Positions 8,063 to 18,016 of a stretch of 64,000 nt of DNA are shown piece after piece. Where the stretch lies: assembly GCF_013410345.1 (NCBI RefSeq), contig NZ_JACCFJ010000001.1, positions 2,269,001-2,333,000 on the forward strand, in the 5' to 3' direction. Source of the DNA: Saccharopolyspora hordei. GTDB taxonomy: Bacteria; Actinomycetota; Actinomycetes; Mycobacteriales; Pseudonocardiaceae. The notes under the pieces are model-generated. The model saw only the letters and a program-made list of their open reading frames with translations. It was not told where the DNA came from and made no database searches. Made by a program: the position numbers and the translations under genes. Positions within the stretch are counted from its first letter, which is position 1. Every line of letters begins with the position of its first letter.

Positions 8063-10267
8063 TCAGTGGCCGAGCCGGTCGCGGAGTTCGTCGAGCAGGC
8101 CCAGCGCCGCCTGGGCGATGACCGTGCCGGGCGGGAAGATCGCCGAGGCCCCGGCCTGCCGCAGCGCGTCGAAGTCGGCGGGCGGGATGACGCCACCGAC
8201 GACGATCATGATGTCGTCGCGGCCGATCGCGGCGAGCTCGTCGCGCAGCGCGGGCACCAGGGTCAGGTGCCCGGCGGCGAGGCTGGAGACGCCGACGACG
8301 TGCACGTCGGACTCGGCGGCCTGGCGGGCCACCTCGGCCGGGGTCTGGAACAGCGGCCCCACGTCCACGTCGAAGCCCAGGTCGGCGAAGGCGGTGGCGA
8401 TCACCTTCTGGCCGCGGTCGTGGCCGTCCTGGCCCATCTTGGCGACCAGGATGCGCGGACGGCGGCCCTCGGCCTCGGCGAACTCCTCCACGCGCCGGCG
8501 CGCGGTCTCCAGCTGCTCCGACGGGCCCGACTCGTCCCGGTACACGCCGGTGATCGTACGGATCTGCCCGGAGTGGCGCCCGAACACCTTCTCCAGCGCG
8601 TCCGAGATCTCCCCGACGGTCGCCTTCGCCCGCGCCGCGTCCACGGCCAGCGTGAGCAGGTTGTGCGCCAGGTCGTGGGGGCGCTCGTCGGACATCGCGG
8701 CCTCGGCCGCCGCGGTCAGGCGGCGCAGCGCGTCCTCGCAGGCCTGGCTGTCGCGCTCCTCCCGCAGCCGCCGCAGCTTCTCCAGCTGCTGGGCGCGGAC
8801 CCCGGCGTTGTCGACCTTGAGCACGTCGACCTGCTCGTCACCGTCGTAGCGGTACTTGTTGACGCCGATCAGCGGCTGGCGACCGGAGTCGATGCGCGCC
8901 TGGGTGCGGGCGGCGGCCTCCTCGATGCGCAGCTTCGGGATGCCCGCGTCGATGGCCTGCGCCATGCCGCCGGCGTCCTCGACCTCGGTGAGGTGCGCCC
9001 ACGCGCGCTCGGCGAGGTCCTGGGTGAGCCGCTCCAGGTAGTAGCTGCCGCCCCACGGGTCGATCACCCGCGTGGTGCCGGACTCCTGCTGCAGCACCAG
9101 CTGCGTGTTGCGGGCGATGCGCGCGGAGAAGTCGGTGGGCAGCGCCAGCGCCTCGTCGAGCGCGTTGGTGTGCAGCGACTGGGTGTGGCCCTGGGTGGCG
9201 GCCATCGCCTCCACGCAGGTGCGCACCACGTTGTTGTAGACGTCCTGGGCGGTCAGCGACCAGCCGGAGGTCTGCGAGTGGGTCCGCAGCGACAGCGACT
9301 TCGGGTTCTGCGGCTCGAACCGCTTGACCAGCTTCGCCCACAGCAGGCGCGCCGCGCGCAGCTTCGCGACCTCCATCGCGAAGTTCATCCCGATGCCCCA
9401 GAAGAACGACAACCGGGGCGCGAAGGCGTCGATGTCCAGCCCGGCCTGCCGCCCGGCCCGCAGGTACTCCACCCCGTCCGCGAGCGTGTAGGCCAGCTCC
9501 AGGTCCGCGGTCGCCCCGGCCTCCTGGATGTGGTAGCCGGAGATCGAGATGGAGTTGAACTTCGGCATCCGCTGCGAGGTGTAGGCGAAGATGTCGGAGA
9601 TGATCCGCATCGACGGCTGCGGCGGGTAGATGTAGGTGTTGCGGACCATGAACTCCTTGAGGATGTCGTTCTGGATGGTCCCGGCCAGCTTCTCCGGCGC
9701 CACACCCTGTTCCTCGGCGGCGACGATGTAGAGCGCCATCACCGGCAGCACCGCGCCGTTCATGGTCATCGACACGCTCATGCGGTCCAGCGGGATGCCG
9801 TCGAAGAGCTGCCGCATGTCCAGGATCGAGTCGATGGCCACCCCGGCCATGCCCACGTCGCCCGCCACGCGCGGGTGGTCGGAGTCGTAGCCGCGGTGGG
9901 TCGCCAGGTCGAAGGCCACCGACAGGCCCTTCTGCCCGGCGGCGAGGTTGCGGCGGTAGAAGGCGTTGGACTCCTCGGCGGTGGAGAACCCGGCGTACTG
10001 CCGGATGGTCCACGGCTGGTTGACGTACATCGTCGGGTAGGGCCCGCGCAGGAACGGGGCCAGCCCGGGGTAGGTGTGCAGGAAGTCCAGGCCCGCGGTG
10101 TCGTCGGCGGTGTAGAGCGGTTTGACGCCGATGCCCTCGGGCGCCTCCCACACCAGCGCGTCGGCCTCCTTGCCGGTGGCGGCGAGCAGTTCCTCCTGCC
10201 ACCGCTGGGGATCGGCGGCCGGAGGGCTGTCCAGCGGGACGTCGGCGAAGTTCGGGATCTGCGTCAT
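8063..10267 (-). CDS. mutB: methylmalonyl-CoA mutase large (alpha) subunit
   Basis: The 734-residue catalytic subunit isomerises (R)-methylmalonyl-CoA and succinyl-CoA using adenosylcobalamin, linking propionate, odd-chain and branched-chain metabolism to the TCA cycle and supplying polyketide extender units. The N-terminal two thirds form the substrate barrel (for example [20 protein letters not shown]). The C-terminal B12-binding domain shows DGHDRG around residues 611-616, supplying the cobalt-ligating His, followed by GVSSLAAGH and VVGGVIP. The start ATG overlaps the mutA stop as ATGA, so translation is probably coupled. Length and motifs match the family. Confidence 0.96.
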   Translation of the reverse strand: MTQIPNFADVPLDSPPAADPQRWQEELLAATGKEADALVWEAPEGIGVKPLYTADDTAGLDFLHTYPGLAPFLRGPYPTMYVNQPWTIRQYAGFSTAEESNAFYRRNLAAGQKGLSVAFDLATHRGYDSDHPRVAGDVGMAGVAIDSILDMRQLFDGIPLDRMSVSMTMNGAVLPVMALYIVAAEEQGVAPEKLAGTIQNDILKEFMVRNTYIYPPQPSMRIISDIFAYTSQRMPKFNSISISGYHIQEAGATADLELAYTLADGVEYLRAGRQAGLDIDAFAPRLSFFWGIGMNFAMEVAKLRAARLLWAKLVKRFEPQNPKSLSLRTHSQTSGWSLTAQDVYNNVVRTCVEAMAATQGHTQSLHTNALDEALALPTDFSARIARNTQLVLQQESGTTRVIDPWGGSYYLERLTQDLAERAWAHLTEVEDAGGMAQAIDAGIPKLRIEEAAARTQARIDSGRQPLIGVNKYRYDGDEQVDVLKVDNAGVRAQQLEKLRRLREERDSQACEDALRRLTAAAEAAMSDERPHDLAHNLLTLAVDAARAKATVGEISDALEKVFGRHSGQIRTITGVYRDESGPSEQLETARRRVEEFAEAEGRRPRILVAKMGQDGHDRGQKVIATAFADLGFDVDVGPLFQTPAEVARQAAESDVHVVGVSSLAAGHLTLVPALRDELAAIGRDDIMIVVGGVIPPADFDALRQAGASAIFPPGTVIAQAALGLLDELRDRLGH

Positions 10268-12114
10268 CGTCGGACTCCCAACTGCTCGTGGACGTCGGTG
10301 AGGACGGCCAGCGCGTCGCACCCGGCGTGGACGTACCCGTCCACGCCCCCGGTCCCGCTCGGCTTCCCGGCCAGCAGCACCTGCCGCGCTCCAGCCCGCT
10401 TCAGCGCCTCCGCGGTCTCCGCCGCGCGGTCGGCGTAGACCTCGTCGCTGGAGCACAAGCACACCACCGGCGCGCCGTCGTAGGCGGCGAGCACGTCCGC
10501 TGTGGACTCGGTGGCCCCCGCGTCGGTGCACGCGACGCCGCCCGCGGCGAAGAGGTTCCGCGCGAACGACGCGCGCGCGTTGTGGGCGGCCAGCGAGCCG
10601 AGCGTCGCGAGGAACACCGTGGGCCGTGTCGGCTGCGCGTCGGCCGCGTCCCGCAGCCGCTCGAAGTCCTCGGCGTAGCGGTGCACGGGCAGGCCGCCGC
10701 CGGGCTGTTCCGGGGCGGGCTCGCGCTCCAGCACCGGTTCGTCCAGGTCCGGGAACTCGCTGACCCCGGTGATGGCGTCCCGGCGGTGCGCGATCGCGGT
10801 GCGGCGCTGCTCCCAGGTCGCGGCGAGCGCGTCGGCGACCAGCCCGGACCCCAGCGCGGCGGGGAGGCCGCCGGCAGCCTCGATCCGCTGGAACCAGGCC
10901 CAGGCGGCCTTCGCCAGCTCGTCGGTCAGCGACTCGACGTAGTAGGAGCCGCCCGCCGGGTCGATCACCTGCGCCAGGTGCGACTCCTCCAGCAGCAGCG
11001 ACTGGGTGTTGCGGGCGATGCGCCGGGCGAAGGAGTCCGGCAGCCCGATCGCGGCGTCGAACGGCAGCGTGGTCACCGCCTGCGCGCCCCCGATGCCCGC
11101 GGCGAAGGACGCGATCGTGGTGCGCAGCATGTTCACCCACGGGTCGCGCTTGGTGAGCATCGCCGGGGAGGTCACGGCGTGCTGCCGCTGGCCGCGGGCG
11201 CGTTCCGCGACGCCGCAGGTGCGGGTCACCTGCTCCCACAGGCGGCGCGCGGCGCGCAGCTTGGCGATGGTGAGGAACTGGTCGGCGGTGGCGGCGTAGC
11301 GGAACTCGACCAGCCGTGCGGCGGTCTCGACGTCGATGCCGGCCTCGGTGAGCCACCGCAGGTAGGTGGTGGCGGCGGCGAGCGAGCAGCCGAGCTCCTG
11401 GGCGTCCGAGCCGCCCGCCTCGTGGTACGGCAACCCGTCCACGACCAGCGCCCCGAGCTCCGGCAGCCCTGCGCAGCGCTCGGCGAGGGCGACCGCCTCC
11501 TCCTCGTCCCCGGCCTGCCCGGTGCGGGCCTGCCAGCCCAGCGGGTCGGCGCCGAGGGTGCCGCGCAGCGCGTGGGGGCGCACGCCCTGCTCCTCGGCGA
11601 GTGCGAAGAGGGCGTCCGCGGCGGCGGTGGTCTCGGCCCCGGCGTCCAGCGCCACGCCGATCATGTCCAGGTGGACGCCGTCCAGCGCGTCCGCGAGGTC
11701 GTCGACGGCCAGCCCGCCGCGGCCCAGCCGCAGCCACAGCGACGACACGCCGTTGTGGAGGTCGGCCAAGACCTCCCGGTTGGTCTCGGCGGCGTCGGGG
11801 TTGTCGTGGCGTTGCCGCACGTCCCAGCCCTCGGCGACGCTGCCCTGCGGGCGGCTGCCGCGCACGAACGGCGCCAGCCCGGGCACGCCCGTCTCGCCCG
11901 CGGGCTCGGTGTAGAGGGGGCGCACGGTGATGCCGTCGTAGGTGGTGGTGGCCAGCACGTCCTCGACCGGTCCGGCCGGGTCGTCGCCGACCAGGCCCGA
12001 GCGTTGCAGGACCTTCGCGACCTGGGCTTGCCACTGCTCGTGGGTCGGTTCCGGGAAATCGGCGGCCAAGGCCAGCTCCGGTCCGACGCCGCTCGACTTC
12101 GAGTGCGCCACCAT
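10264..12114 (-). CDS. mutA: methylmalonyl-CoA mutase small (beta) subunit
   Basis: This 616-residue protein is the non-catalytic partner in the heterodimeric mutase. It resembles MutB over the barrel but is more divergent ([17 protein letters not shown] near the start). In its C-terminal B12-like domain the DxHxxG motif is absent ([18 protein letters not shown]), as is usual for this subunit. It is the first gene of the operon. ATG at 12114 is favoured over GTG at 12120: a TACCAT -10-like hexamer (minus strand, 12123-12128) lies eight bases before the ATG and TTGGAC lies 15 bases further up, which would give a leaderless message. There is no Shine-Dalgarno sequence at either start. Confidence 0.93.
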   Translation of the reverse strand: MVAHSKSSGVGPELALAADFPEPTHEQWQAQVAKVLQRSGLVGDDPAGPVEDVLATTTYDGITVRPLYTEPAGETGVPGLAPFVRGSRPQGSVAEGWDVRQRHDNPDAAETNREVLADLHNGVSSLWLRLGRGGLAVDDLADALDGVHLDMIGVALDAGAETTAAADALFALAEEQGVRPHALRGTLGADPLGWQARTGQAGDEEEAVALAERCAGLPELGALVVDGLPYHEAGGSDAQELGCSLAAATTYLRWLTEAGIDVETAARLVEFRYAATADQFLTIAKLRAARRLWEQVTRTCGVAERARGQRQHAVTSPAMLTKRDPWVNMLRTTIASFAAGIGGAQAVTTLPFDAAIGLPDSFARRIARNTQSLLLEESHLAQVIDPAGGSYYVESLTDELAKAAWAWFQRIEAAGGLPAALGSGLVADALAATWEQRRTAIAHRRDAITGVSEFPDLDEPVLEREPAPEQPGGGLPVHRYAEDFERLRDAADAQPTRPTVFLATLGSLAAHNARASFARNLFAAGGVACTDAGATESTADVLAAYDGAPVVCLCSSDEVYADRAAETAEALKRAGARQVLLAGKPSGTGGVDGYVHAGCDALAVLTDVHEQLGVRR

Positions 12115-12199
12115 GGCCACTGATGGTAGGCCGGTACCCGGGTGTCCAACCCGATCAGCTCTGTGACACCTGTCGCAACCCCCGCCTCGACCGCACCCC

Positions 12200-12248
12200 T
12201 TGTCGGGTCCAGCGCCACAGCGCCCCCGATTTTGGCGGGACCCGACAA
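12200..12248. promoter_or_regulatory. perfect 11-bp inverted repeat upstream of mutA
   Basis: TTGTCGGGTCC (12200-12210) and GGACCCGACAA (12238-12248) are exact inverted copies separated by 27 bases. They sit in the 320-base gap between mutA (minus) and the lipoprotein gene (plus), about 90-135 bases upstream of mutA. Two well-spaced arms suggest a paired operator or an RNA hairpin. No terminator T-run is present. The regulator is unknown. The remainder of this gap shows only the putative mutA promoter at 12123-12149. Confidence 0.5.
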
Positions 12249-12434
12249 TTGCGCGATCACCGCCCGTGCCCCAGGCGCAGGTGCCCGAGCGCGACGACGA
12301 GACCGCCTTCCTCGAACCGGTGCGGCGGCGACCGGTGGCACCTGCCGGACCCCTCGGACGGTGGCCGGGACGGTCGCGACGACCCGGGACGGGGTCGTGA
12401 CTGAGGGTGCCGGCGGGAATGGTGTGATGGGCCG

Positions 12435-12875
12435 ATGCGCGCTGTCCTGGTGGTGGTGTTCCTCGTCTGTGCGCTCGTGACCAGCGGTTGCGGCGGTGGT
12501 CGCGACTCCCGTGACGCTCCGCCGCCGGTGGAGGAGGCCTTGGCGTTCAGCGGCGTCGTCGTGCCGCCGGGGGCGGAGGTGCTCGGCGTCGACGCCGAGC
12601 ACGGGCAGGACTCGATCTACCGGCTCGCGGTCGCGGTCGACGACGGGGCGGTGGAGCAGCTGCTGGGCGGCTCGCAGTTCCGCACGCCGTTGCAGCCGGG
12701 GCGCGTGGTCGGCTACGAGCCCGTGCCGCAGGCACCGGTCGGGGCCGAGTTCGCGTCCGCCTCGGACGAGCTCCCGCCCGGCCCGGGTCGCCCGGAGACG
12801 GTGTTCCGCGAGGTGCTGGTGGACACCTCACCTCCCGACCGGGCCGTCGTCCACGTCTGGGCCTTCACGACCTGA
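12435..12875 (+). CDS. putative lipoprotein, function unknown
   Basis: The 146-residue protein begins with a short basic-hydrophobic signal (MRAVLVVVFLVCALVTSGC) whose lipobox-like TSGC would place the lipidated Cys at residue 19, followed by a glycine-rich linker. The mature part is acidic to neutral, contains segments such as PPGAEVLGVDAEHGQDSIYRL, and matches no family I recognise. It probably sits on the outer face of the membrane. It is monocistronic; a long palindrome (12882-12945) follows seven bases after the stop and separates it from a convergent small gene. Confidence 0.65.
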   Translation: MRAVLVVVFLVCALVTSGCGGGRDSRDAPPPVEEALAFSGVVVPPGAEVLGVDAEHGQDSIYRLAVAVDDGAVEQLLGGSQFRTPLQPGRVVGYEPVPQAPVGAEFASASDELPPGPGRPETVFREVLVDTSPPDRAVVHVWAFTT

Positions 12876-12881
12876 GCGCCG

Positions 12882-12945
12882 CCCCCCGGGGTCGTGAGTG
12901 CGCGGACCGGCTGGAGCCGGTCTTCGCGCTCACGACCCCGGGGGG
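12882..12945. repeat. TCGTGAG palindromic repeat, copy 1 (64 bp)
   Basis: Near-perfect palindrome: a left arm from CCCCCCGGGGTCGTGAG and a right arm ending CTCACGACCCCGGGGGG pair over about 31 bases with three mismatches and a two-base loop. It belongs to the family also present at 23223-23730 and 52721-52764. It lies between the lipoprotein stop and a convergent gene, and it encodes the last few residues and stop of that gene. A role as bidirectional terminator is likely from position; whether it is also mobile is unknown. Confidence 0.75.
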
Positions 12946-13136
12946 CCCTGGCCGCAGAGGTGGTAGACCCAGCCCGCCTCGGGCGTGTAGTGCAGCTCGT
13001 AGTGGGTCTCGATCTTGGGCCCGTCGTGCAGGTGGATGTGCCGCAGCAGCCGGCCCGCGACGGCTTCCGAGTCACGGAGGTCCTGCATCCGCCCGTCCAG
13101 CGGCCCGCCGACGAACCGCACGTTCCGGCTCGACAT
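12930..13136 (-). CDS. small hypothetical protein (68 aa)
   Basis: A 68-residue soluble protein starting MSSRNVRFVGGPLDGR. It contains HIHLHDGPKIETHYELHY and ends GWVYHLCGQGPPGS. The opening VGGPLDG and the closing strand GWVYHL recall small actinobacterial proteins of unknown function. ATG at 13136 is supported by a strong GGAGGAGGG ribosome-binding site; the open frame extends upstream to 13229 but without such a site. The last residues (PPGS) and stop lie inside palindromic repeat copy 1, so insertion of the repeat may have set the present C-terminus. Confidence 0.65.
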   Translation of the reverse strand: MSSRNVRFVGGPLDGRMQDLRDSEAVAGRLLRHIHLHDGPKIETHYELHYTPEAGWVYHLCGQGPPGS

Positions 13137-13235
13137 GGCACCCTCCTCCCGCGTTCTCACCAACGGCCCCCATCGTCCCCGATCCCCACCCCGCTGCACC
13201 AGCGCGCGAACCGGTGGGAAGCCGTGCACCCGGAG

Positions 13236-14771
13236 TCAGCGCAGCTCACCGCCGACAGCGGAGCCCCGGCTCCCGCCTGGCGCCCCGCCGTCCTCGTCCC
13301 AGCGGAGGGCGAACCACAGCTCCATCCGGGTCTCCGGATCGGCGAGGTCCACGCCGAGCGCGCGTTCCACCTGCCCGATGCGGTGCCGGACGCTGTTGCG
13401 GTGCACGCCGAGCGCGGTCGCCGTGCGTTCCCAGCTGCCGTGGTGCGCCAGCCAGGTGCGCAGCGTGTCGACGAGCCCCCGCCGGTCCGGCCCCAGCGCG
13501 CGCAGCGGGGCCAGCAGCTCGGCCGCGAACGCGCTCGCCGCCTCCGGGCGCACCACTGTGGACAGTCCAGCGCGCTCCGCCACCACCGGGCGGCCCAGGG
13601 ACCGGGCGCGGTCCAGCAGGGCCTCGACCTCGGGCCCCGCGCGGGGCACCGCGTCGGCGCGCAACCGCCGGCTCACCACCGGCAACCACCCCCGCTCCCG
13701 CACCGCGGACAGGACCTCCGGGGCGGGGCAGCAGTCGGTGATCGCGGTGAAGCCGCCGCCGGCGAGCTGGACCAGCGGCGTGCGCAGCCGGGTGCACAAC
13801 CAGTCGTGGTCGGCGAGGTCGTCGGCCGCGCGCCGGCGCGTCGGCGTGCCCGCGACCACCCGGTACTCCTCGCCGGTCAGCAGCCGGGGGAGCACCTCCT
13901 CCGGCGGCGCGCTGCCCAGCAGCAGCGCGGTGGTGGCCGCGCTCAGCGGGGCGTCCCGCGCCCGGCCGGCCAGCCCCAGCAGTCCGGCGCCGACCGCGAC
14001 GATGGACCGCTCGGTGGCGTCGAAGCGCTCGCGGCGGCCGAGGACGAGCAGCTGTGAGGCCGTCGCCTGCGGCGACACGGGTTGCGCGAGCAGCGCGGTC
14101 CCGTCGGCGAGTTCGGTGGTGGCGCTGCGGATCCCCCGCCCCGCGCGCAGCCTCGCCAGCAGTTCCGGCAGCTCGGCGGGCCACCGGGCGGGCGCACCGT
14201 GCTCGGCCACCGCCTCGTCGTGCCGCCCGGCGAGCACCACCCACGCGCCCAGCTGCCGCCCGAGCGCGCGCACCAGCGGGCGCAACCCGTCGGCCGCGGC
14301 CTTGATGAGCGCTTCGCGCGCCACCGCCACCCGTCGCTGCTCGCGTTGGGCGGCGTCGGCCAGTGCGAGCGCGACCGCCCGGCTGATCGCCAGGAACGGC
14401 GTCCGGGGCGGCACCACCAGCAGCGGCAGCCCGTGCCGCACGCACGCCTCGCGCAGGGCCTCGGGCAGCGCGTCGTGCATGGGTGGCGTGACGCCGAACC
14501 CGAGCGCGGTGATCCCGGCGTCCAGCAGTCCCCGGACGTAGTCGTCGACGTCCGCTCGCGCGTCGGCGAGGTTGACGCCCGCGGTGAGCAGCAGCTCGCC
14601 GCCCAGCAGGTACGGGCCGGGGTTGCGCAGCTCGCTGACGTGCGCCCAGCGCACCGGCCGGTCCAGCGCGCCGGCGCGGAGGCTGTCGGCGACGACGTCG
14701 AGGTGCAGCGCGTCGTCGTCGACGACCGCGCGCAGCGGGATGGCGGTGGAGGCCGTGGTCACAACGTCCAC
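13236..14771 (-). CDS. PucR-family transcriptional regulator
   Basis: The 511-residue protein has the PucR layout: an N-terminal sensory domain (about residues 15-130, with VSELRNPGPYLLGGELLLTAG), a long GGDEF-related middle region, and a C-terminal helix-turn-helix (about 445-500, with LVDTLRTWLAHHGSWERTAT then LGVHRNSVRHRIGQVE). PucR proteins are often activators of purine or amino-compound catabolism genes. It is divergent from the sodium symporter and TPP-enzyme genes, with a 17-bp palindrome in the shared promoter region, so it probably controls them and itself. GTG at 14771 opens the conserved domain. Confidence 0.88.
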   Translation of the reverse strand: MDVVTTASTAIPLRAVVDDDALHLDVVADSLRAGALDRPVRWAHVSELRNPGPYLLGGELLLTAGVNLADARADVDDYVRGLLDAGITALGFGVTPPMHDALPEALREACVRHGLPLLVVPPRTPFLAISRAVALALADAAQREQRRVAVAREALIKAAADGLRPLVRALGRQLGAWVVLAGRHDEAVAEHGAPARWPAELPELLARLRAGRGIRSATTELADGTALLAQPVSPQATASQLLVLGRRERFDATERSIVAVGAGLLGLAGRARDAPLSAATTALLLGSAPPEEVLPRLLTGEEYRVVAGTPTRRRAADDLADHDWLCTRLRTPLVQLAGGGFTAITDCCPAPEVLSAVRERGWLPVVSRRLRADAVPRAGPEVEALLDRARSLGRPVVAERAGLSTVVRPEAASAFAAELLAPLRALGPDRRGLVDTLRTWLAHHGSWERTATALGVHRNSVRHRIGQVERALGVDLADPETRMELWFALRWDEDGGAPGGSRGSAVGGELR

Positions 14772-14785
14772 AGACTACGCCGAAC

Positions 14786-14802
14786 TGGGACGGATCGTCC
14801 CA
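14786..14802. promoter_or_regulatory. palindromic operator candidate, pucR/symporter intergenic region
   Basis: TGGGACG-GAT-CGTCCCA is a perfect 7-bp dyad with a 3-base centre, 15 bases upstream of the PucR-type regulator start and about 110 bases upstream of the symporter start. A further half-site-like GTCGTCCC follows at 14804-14811. Position between divergent genes supports a regulator-binding site; binding by the PucR protein is inferred. Confidence 0.55.
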
Positions 14803-14912
14803 TGTCGTCCCCTGGTGACCCGCGCCTACGGTGTCCGGCACGGCGGTGGCCCAGATCACCGCCGCCGGGGCGCAGCCCCGACGTCCACCAGCACCTGCAC
14901 GAGGAGGCCGTC

Positions 14913-16361
14913 GTGGTCGGGGACTACGCGGTGATCGCGCTCTACGTCGCTGCGATGATCGGCATCGGCTGGGTCGGCATGCGCCTGGCCCGCACCAAGA
15001 GCGACTTCCTGGTCGCCGGGCGGCGGCTCGGCTGGTTCATGTACTCCGGGACGATGTCGGCGATCGTGCTCGGCGGCGCGTCCACCATCGGCGGTGTCGG
15101 GCTCGGGTACACGCACGGCGTCTCGGGTGCCTGGCTGGTGCTGACCATCGGCCTGGGCATCCTCGCGCTGCACGCGTTCTTCGCCCGGCGGCTGGTGAAG
15201 CTGCGGGTCTACACCGTCTCGGAGATGCTCGACCTGCGCTACGGCGGCTCGTCGACGGTGATCGCGGGCGTGGTGATGTGGGGCTACACGCTCATGCTCA
15301 CGGTCACCTCCACGTTGTCCTTCGCCACCGTCTTCCACGTGCTCCTCGGCGTCCCGAGCGCGGTCGGGATCGCCATCGGCGGTTCGATCGTGGTGCTGTA
15401 CTCGGTGCTCGGCGGCATGTGGTCGATCACGCTCACCGACATCGCGCAGTTCGTCATCAAGACCATCGGCGTCCTGCTGGTGTTGCTGCCGATGTCGCTG
15501 GTCGCGGCGGGCGGCCCCGACGGCCTCGCGGAGCGGGTGCCGCCGGACTTCCTCGACCCCACCAGCATCGGCGGCGCCACGATCGTCACCTACGTGCTGA
15601 CCTACGGCTTCGGGCTGCTCATCGGCCAGGACATCTGGCAGCGGGTGTTCACCGCGCGCAGCCCGCGGGTGGCGACCGGCGGCGGGTTGCTCTCCGGCGC
15701 GTACTGCCTGGTCTACGGCGTCGCGGGAGCGCTGATCGGCACCGCCGCCAAGGTGCTGTACCCGGACCTGGGCAACGCCGACGACGCGTTCGCCACCATC
15801 GTGGCGGAGCTGCTGCCGACCGGCGTGCGCGGCCTGGTGCTGGCCGCCGCGCTGTCGGCGCTGATGTCGACCTCCAGCGGTGCGCTCATCGCCTGCTCGA
15901 CCGTGACCACCACGGACGTGCTGACCCGGCTGCGCGGGGCGTCCACGGACGTCCGCACCAACCGGATCACCACGCTCGTGCTCGGCGTGGTGGCGATCGG
16001 CGTCGCGATGGCCGTCGACGACGTCGTCGCCGCGCTCACCGTCGCCTACAACATCCTGGTCGGCGGGCTGCTCGTGGCGATCCTCGGCGGGCTGGTGTGG
16101 AAGCGCGGCACCCGCGCCGGGGCACTGGCCTCGATGGTGGTGGGCTCGGTGGTGGTGCTCGTGTCGATGGCGGTGCACGGCCTGCTGGCGAACGAGCCGA
16201 TCTACTACGGTCTCGGCGCGAGCCTGGTCTGCTACGTCGTGGTCAGCCTGCTCACCCCGCGCACCGACCCGGAGGTGCTGGCGGCCTGGGACCAGCGCAC
16301 CAGCGGTGCCGGGCCGGTCCCGGAGACCGCACTGGAGGACACCGTGGGAGGTGGGCGATGA
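14913..16361 (+). CDS. sodium:solute symporter (SSS family)
   Basis: The 482-residue integral membrane protein has about 13 hydrophobic segments, beginning GDYAVIALYVAAMIGIGWVG. Family features include the early conserved KSDFLVAGRRLGW, the GTMSAIVLGGAS sodium-site region, GGMWSITLTDIAQF and LSALMSTSSGALIA. SSS carriers import organic solutes with sodium. The substrate is unknown, but coupling (ATGA) to a 2-oxo-acid-type TPP enzyme and the PucR regulator suggests a nitrogenous or keto-acid nutrient. GTG at 14913 is chosen because GAGGAGG lies five bases upstream; the very long open frame further upstream is antisense to pucR. Confidence 0.9.
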   Translation: MVGDYAVIALYVAAMIGIGWVGMRLARTKSDFLVAGRRLGWFMYSGTMSAIVLGGASTIGGVGLGYTHGVSGAWLVLTIGLGILALHAFFARRLVKLRVYTVSEMLDLRYGGSSTVIAGVVMWGYTLMLTVTSTLSFATVFHVLLGVPSAVGIAIGGSIVVLYSVLGGMWSITLTDIAQFVIKTIGVLLVLLPMSLVAAGGPDGLAERVPPDFLDPTSIGGATIVTYVLTYGFGLLIGQDIWQRVFTARSPRVATGGGLLSGAYCLVYGVAGALIGTAAKVLYPDLGNADDAFATIVAELLPTGVRGLVLAAALSALMSTSSGALIACSTVTTTDVLTRLRGASTDVRTNRITTLVLGVVAIGVAMAVDDVVAALTVAYNILVGGLLVAILGGLVWKRGTRAGALASMVVGSVVVLVSMAVHGLLANEPIYYGLGASLVCYVVVSLLTPRTDPEVLAAWDQRTSGAGPVPETALEDTVGGGR

Positions 16362-18007
16362 CCGACGGCAGGACCGGTGGCGACCTGGTGGTCGAGACGC
16401 TGCGCGCGCTCGGCGCCGAGACCGTGTTCGGCCTGCCCGGCCAGCACGCGCTCGGGCTGTTCGACGCGCTGCGCCGCGCCCCCGACCTGCGGCTGGTCAG
16501 CTCCCGGGTGGAGAACAACCTGGCCTTCGCGGCCGACGGCCACGCCCGCGCGCGGCTGGCCGCCGACCCGGCGGGCCCGGTGCCGGTGACGCCGGTGGTC
16601 GTCTCGACCGGTCCGGGCGCGCTGCTCACCCTCGCGTCGCTGCAGGAGTCGCGGGCCGCGTCGGTGCCGGTGCTGGGCATCTCCAGCCAGGTGCCGGTGG
16701 CCGGACTGGGCGGTGGGCGGCACGGCTACCTGCACGAACTGCCCGACCAGCAGGCCAGCTTCCGGGACGTGGTGAAGTCGGTGCACGTGGTGCGCACGGC
16801 CAGCCAGGTCCCCGGCGCGCTGCGCGCGGCGTGGGAGTCCGCGGCGACCGTCCCCTACGGTCCGGTGTGGGTGGAGATCCCGCAGGACGTGCTGCTCGCC
16901 CCGGCCGAGCTCCCGCCGATCACCTCGGCCACCGCCCGGCCGGCGCCGCTGGAGCCGCTGCCGGAGCTGGTCGACGAGGCGGCGCGGCTGCTGGCCGGCG
17001 CGGAGAACCCGGTGGTCCTGGCCGGGGGAGGCGCGGCGCGCGCCGGGGCCGAACCGGAGCTGCTGGAGCTGGCCGAGGCGCTGCGGGCACCGGTGCTGAG
17101 CACCTTCGGCGGGAAGGGCGTCTTCCCGTGGGAGCACCCGCTGTCCGGCCAGTCGTGGCTGGAGGACTGGCACAGCACGGAGTTCCTGGCCGCCGCGGAC
17201 GTGCTGCTCGTGCTCGGGTCCGGCCTCGGCGAGCTGACCAGCAACTACCACCGGTTCGCCCCGCGCGGTCGCGTGGTCCAGGTGGAGGCGGACGCGGGCA
17301 AGCTGGAGTCGAACCACCCGGCCCTGGGCCTGCACGCGGACGTCAAGCTCCTGCTGTCGGCGCTGCTGGAGCGGCTCCCGCGCCGCGAACCGGACGGTCG
17401 CGCCGAACGCGCGGTCGCGGACCTGCTGGCCCGGGTGCGCGCCCGGCTGGCGGCGCAGGACCTGGAGCTGGAGCAGCGCGTCCTGACGGAGGTGCGCGCC
17501 GCGGTGCCCGAGGGCACGCCGAGCTTCTGGGACATGACGATGCTCGGCTACTGGGCCTGGTCGGCGTGGAACACCGACGGCGCCCCGATGCACTCCGCGC
17601 AGGGCGCCGGTGGCCTCGGCTTCGGCCTGCCCGCGGCGCTCGGCGCGGCGGCGACCGGCCGCCCCGCCCTGGCGGTGTCGGGCGACGGGGGAGCGATGTA
17701 CGGCATCGCCGAGCTGGCCACCGCGGTCCAGCACGACCTCGACGTGACGTGGCTGGTGGTCGACGACGGCGGCTACGGCATCCTCCGCGAGTACCTCACC
17801 GACGCCTTCGGCGAGACCACGGCCACCGAGCTGGCCCGGCCCGACTTCGTGGCCCTGGCCTCGGCGTTCGGCGTCCCGGCGGTGCGCACGGACCCGGACC
17901 GCCTCCGCGCCGACCTCGCCGGGGCCCTCCGCACCCCGGGCCCGAGCGTCGTCGTCCTCCCGCAACGCCTCCGCCTCTTCGCCCCCACCCACCTCGACCA
18001 GGGCTGA
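16358..18007 (+). CDS. thiamine pyrophosphate-dependent enzyme, acetolactate synthase/decarboxylase type
   Basis: The 549-residue protein has the three-domain TPP-enzyme fold. The catalytic Glu is E52 (SSRVENNLAFAADGHAR), the central Rossmann-like domain spans about 190-330, and the TPP/Mg motif starts GDG at 442-444 and ends DDGGYG in place of the commoner NN. A HGYLHELPDQ loop near residue 125 is unusual and may be substrate-related. It may decarboxylate or ligate a 2-oxo acid; guanidino-oxo acid decarboxylase is one candidate, but I cannot settle it. Translation is coupled to the symporter by an ATGA overlap. The stop lies nine bases from the convergent qatC-like gene. Confidence 0.85.
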   Translation: MTDGRTGGDLVVETLRALGAETVFGLPGQHALGLFDALRRAPDLRLVSSRVENNLAFAADGHARARLAADPAGPVPVTPVVVSTGPGALLTLASLQESRAASVPVLGISSQVPVAGLGGGRHGYLHELPDQQASFRDVVKSVHVVRTASQVPGALRAAWESAATVPYGPVWVEIPQDVLLAPAELPPITSATARPAPLEPLPELVDEAARLLAGAENPVVLAGGGAARAGAEPELLELAEALRAPVLSTFGGKGVFPWEHPLSGQSWLEDWHSTEFLAAADVLLVLGSGLGELTSNYHRFAPRGRVVQVEADAGKLESNHPALGLHADVKLLLSALLERLPRREPDGRAERAVADLLARVRARLAAQDLELEQRVLTEVRAAVPEGTPSFWDMTMLGYWAWSAWNTDGAPMHSAQGAGGLGFGLPAALGAAATGRPALAVSGDGGAMYGIAELATAVQHDLDVTWLVVDDGGYGILREYLTDAFGETTATELARPDFVALASAFGVPAVRTDPDRLRADLAGALRTPGPSVVVLPQRLRLFAPTHLDQG

Positions 18008-18016
18008 CCAGGGCGG

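Noticed and set aside
14082-14912. Long N-terminal extension of the sodium symporter frame
   Set aside because: The extension is antisense to the PucR regulator and non-protein-like; GAGGAGG before GTG 14913 marks the real start.
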